This document shows positions 62,493 through 64,000 of a DNA stretch of 64,000 nucleotides, one piece after another; positions within the stretch are counted from its first letter, which is position 1, and every line of letters begins with the position of its first letter. The stretch spans positions 1-64,000 of the forward strand of contig CASEBV010000012.1 of NCBI GenBank assembly GCA_949286415.1, in the 5' to 3' direction. Under the pieces are notes generated by a model that searched no databases, was not told the DNA's origin, and saw only the letters and a program-made list of their open reading frames with translations. The DNA comes from an uncultured Bacteroidales bacterium. GTDB lineage: Bacteria > Bacteroidota > Bacteroidia > Bacteroidales > UBA932. A program made the translations under genes and the position numbers.

Positions 62493-63030
62493 CTTTCTTC
62501 ATTTCTTTGATTCTGGCCTGCAGCCATGTCCTTGCCCTGCTCAGCTGGGTCCTGGAAGTTATTTCCGTGATTCCCAGCATCTGCGCTATTTCCTTATGGG
62601 AGTATCCCTCCACGACATACATGTTGAAAACTGTCCTGAAGCCTGTCGGCAGAGTCATTATCAGTGACATCAGCTCCTTGTATCCGATGTTTGCCGTCTG
62701 GGAAGTAATGTCGGACGCAAGATTGCGGGCGGTCTCCAGCCCGTCGCTCATCTTCAGCGCATCCTTTTTCCTGAGGTACATGAGTGCAGTGTTGACAAAG
62801 ATCTTCCTTGACCAGCCTTCGAATGAGCCTTCGCCCTTGTAGCTGCCGATTCTTGAGAAAAGTGTGACGAAACCTTCCTGCAGGACATCTTCGGCCGTGG
62901 CCCTCTCTCCGACATATCTCATGCATAGCGGAAACATTTTGGGCGCCAGTCGGTCATAAATGGCCTTCTGGGCTTTCCTGTTCCCTTTTTTGCACAGGTC
63001 TACCAGTTCTTGCTCCGGGGTTGCGGTCAC
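62485..63030 (-). CDS. ECF RNA polymerase sigma factor
   Basis: The 181-residue protein has sigma region 2 (about 20-90, with AEDVLQEGFVTLF) and region 4 (about 120-170, with EGYSHKEIAQMLGITEITSRTQLSRAR), and no region 3, as in ECF sigmas. Its stop region overlaps the start of the barrel-bearing anti-sigma gene by 8 bases, so the two are translated together. The signal and target genes are unknown. No TAnnTTTG element is seen upstream, so it may be self-transcribed from a promoter of its own type. Confidence 0.93.
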   Translation of the reverse strand: MTATPEQELVDLCKKGNRKAQKAIYDRLAPKMFPLCMRYVGERATAEDVLQEGFVTLFSRIGSYKGEGSFEGWSRKIFVNTALMYLRKKDALKMSDGLETARNLASDITSQTANIGYKELMSLIMTLPTGFRTVFNMYVVEGYSHKEIAQMLGITEITSRTQLSRARTWLQARIKEMKKDA

Positions 63031-63156
63031 AGTACAGTCTCCAATCTACAAGGTTCCGTATACATTCCCGCGACCATAAAGATGCAGAAGCCATGACAAA
63101 TGTTGCAATGCATCCAAAACTTGTGGCCGCGTTCTGCAAATATCAAGATTTTGTGC

Positions 63157-63164
63157 TAATTTTG
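63157..63164 (+). promoter_or_regulatory. -7 promoter element of the TPR-protein gene
   Basis: TAATTTTG matches TAnnTTTG, 24 bases upstream of the first ATG at 63188. Confidence 0.5.
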
Positions 63165-63187
63165 CAATTTGTGCGACTGGTTTTGAA

Positions 63188-64000
63188 ATGATGAAAGCTC
63201 AAATATATCTCGTCTCGGCACTCCTTCTGATGCAGGTATTCTCCGTGTCCGCCCAGACCCGGCAGGAACGCCTGATTGAAAATATGGTGGTGTCGGCTGT
63301 CGGACAGTATGATGCCGGAAATTTTACCCGGGCATCGTCCATCCTCCGGGACATAATTGCAAAGGCTCCCGAAAATGATGCGGCCCATTATTATCTGGGT
63401 CTCTCCGAGTTCTGTCTCGGCAACAGCGAGGAGGCTGAGAAAGAATTGAGGACGGCCGTCAGCCTTGATTCCTCAAATTTCTGGTACAGGTACCGTCTTG
63501 CCATGGTATATTCCACGAACGGCAAGCCGGAGCTGACTGCTGTCATGTATGAGGATATGCTCAGGGACTTTCCGAAGAAGACGGAAATATATTACAATCT
63601 CATAGACCTCTATCTTTCGTCCGGCCAGACCCAAAAGGCTCTCGGCATTTTAGGGCAGATAGAGACATTGGCGGGAAAGAACGAATCTACGGCTCTAACC
63701 CGCTTTGACCTTCTCCGTCAGCTCGGGAAGACGGAGGATGCGTATGAGTCCCTGATCCGGTTCAACGAAGAGGAATATCCCTCTCCCCGTATCCTGTCGG
63801 TGCTCGGGGATTATTATATTTCAATGTATAATGATACCAGTGCCCTGAAGTCTTACAACGAGGCTCTGGATATGGCTCCTGATTATGCTCCGGCTCTGCT
63901 CGGAAAGGCGGAAGTCCTTAGGATTACCAGAAAATACGGCCGGTATTTCCCTGCCATAATGGAATTTGTCCGGTCCGAATCGGTTTCTCCCGAAGGGAAA
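63188..64000 (+). CDS. TPR-repeat exported protein (5' part only)
   Basis: The frame runs from ATG 63188 (or 63191) to the right edge without a stop, so the gene is cut by the window. The product starts with a signal peptide ending near SVSAQ (residue about 23), followed by tandem 34-residue tetratricopeptide repeats; at least five can be traced, with the usual A..Y..L pattern. TPR proteins in the periplasm serve as docking scaffolds. It is divergent from the ECF sigma operon; a link is possible but unproven. Confidence 0.8.
   Translation, partial: MMKAQIYLVSALLLMQVFSVSAQTRQERLIENMVVSAVGQYDAGNFTRASSILRDIIAKAPENDAAHYYLGLSEFCLGNSEEAEKELRTAVSLDSSNFWYRYRLAMVYSTNGKPELTAVMYEDMLRDFPKKTEIYYNLIDLYLSSGQTQKALGILGQIETLAGKNESTALTRFDLLRQLGKTEDAYESLIRFNEEEYPSPRILSVLGDYYISMYNDTSALKSYNEALDMAPDYAPALLGKAEVLRITRKYGRYFPAIMEFVRSESVSPEGK

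Overview
The window is a continuous chromosomal segment from a member of the Bacteroidota, most likely order Bacteroidales. Evidence for this is the many promoters of the Bacteroides type (a TAnnTTTG element at -7, sometimes with TTG or TTTG about 19-20 bases upstream), the near absence of Shine-Dalgarno sites, and several families typical of the phylum: GH92 mannosidase, TonB receptor with DUF4249 partner, DUF4270, DUF3098, DUF4294, a NagB-LmbE fusion and an ECF sigma factor with a barrel-bearing anti-sigma. I cannot name genus or species. I saw no rRNA, tRNA, CRISPR array, transposase or prophage gene.

Layout: (1) 1-15.6 kb: a partial membrane protein, a cluster of hairpin repeats, a GH92 lipoprotein, a lone HigA/ImmA-type regulator, the diadenylate cyclase cdaA, mutS2, a YraN-like gene, a mannose-1-phosphate guanylyltransferase gene, a yqeY-like gene, lipoproteins, and a TonB receptor/DUF4249 pair. 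(2) 15.7-19.6 kb: first half of the S10 ribosomal cluster (rplC-rplD-rplW-rplB-rpsS-rplV-rpsC), without rpsJ in front. (3) 19.7-30.0 kb: about 10.7 kb of unrelated genes between rpsC and rplP: a TlpA-like thioredoxin, uvrC, a pnuC-like gene, acpP, DUF4270, a GT5-domain protein, ftsX, DUF3098, uppP, an lpxH-like gene and DUF4294. (4) 30.2-41.0 kb: the rest of the S10/spc/alpha cluster, rplP through rplQ, with secY, map, infA, rpmJ and rpoA, driven by its own promoter and a strongly folded leader. (5) 41.2-48.9 kb, all on the minus strand: two paralogous FN3 lipoproteins flank a sulfatase, nagB and a NagB-LmbE fusion, suggesting use of sulfated amino-sugar glycans. (6) 49.2-56.1 kb: membrane pyrophosphatase, sufB, a second pnuC-like gene, sufC, a short sufD, ispE. 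(7) 56.3-64 kb: an unknown lipoprotein, tsaE, yifB/comM-like, mlaE-mlaF-like transporter genes, an ECF sigma factor with an anti-sigma that seems to span both membranes, and a partial TPR protein.

The most interesting points are these. The S10 cluster is split, and its second half has a folded 5' leader. Both FN3 lipoprotein paralogs carry an eight-G tract just after the lipid-attachment cysteine; gain or loss of one G closes the reading frame in both, so both look phase-variable. A small family of GC-rich hairpin repeats occurs at 344-505, 47722-47775 and 49004-49044, and the last two copies flank one of these lipoprotein genes. The NagB domain of the fusion protein has lost two catalytic residues. 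A predicted dual-membrane anti-sigma factor has a tandem-repeat linker.
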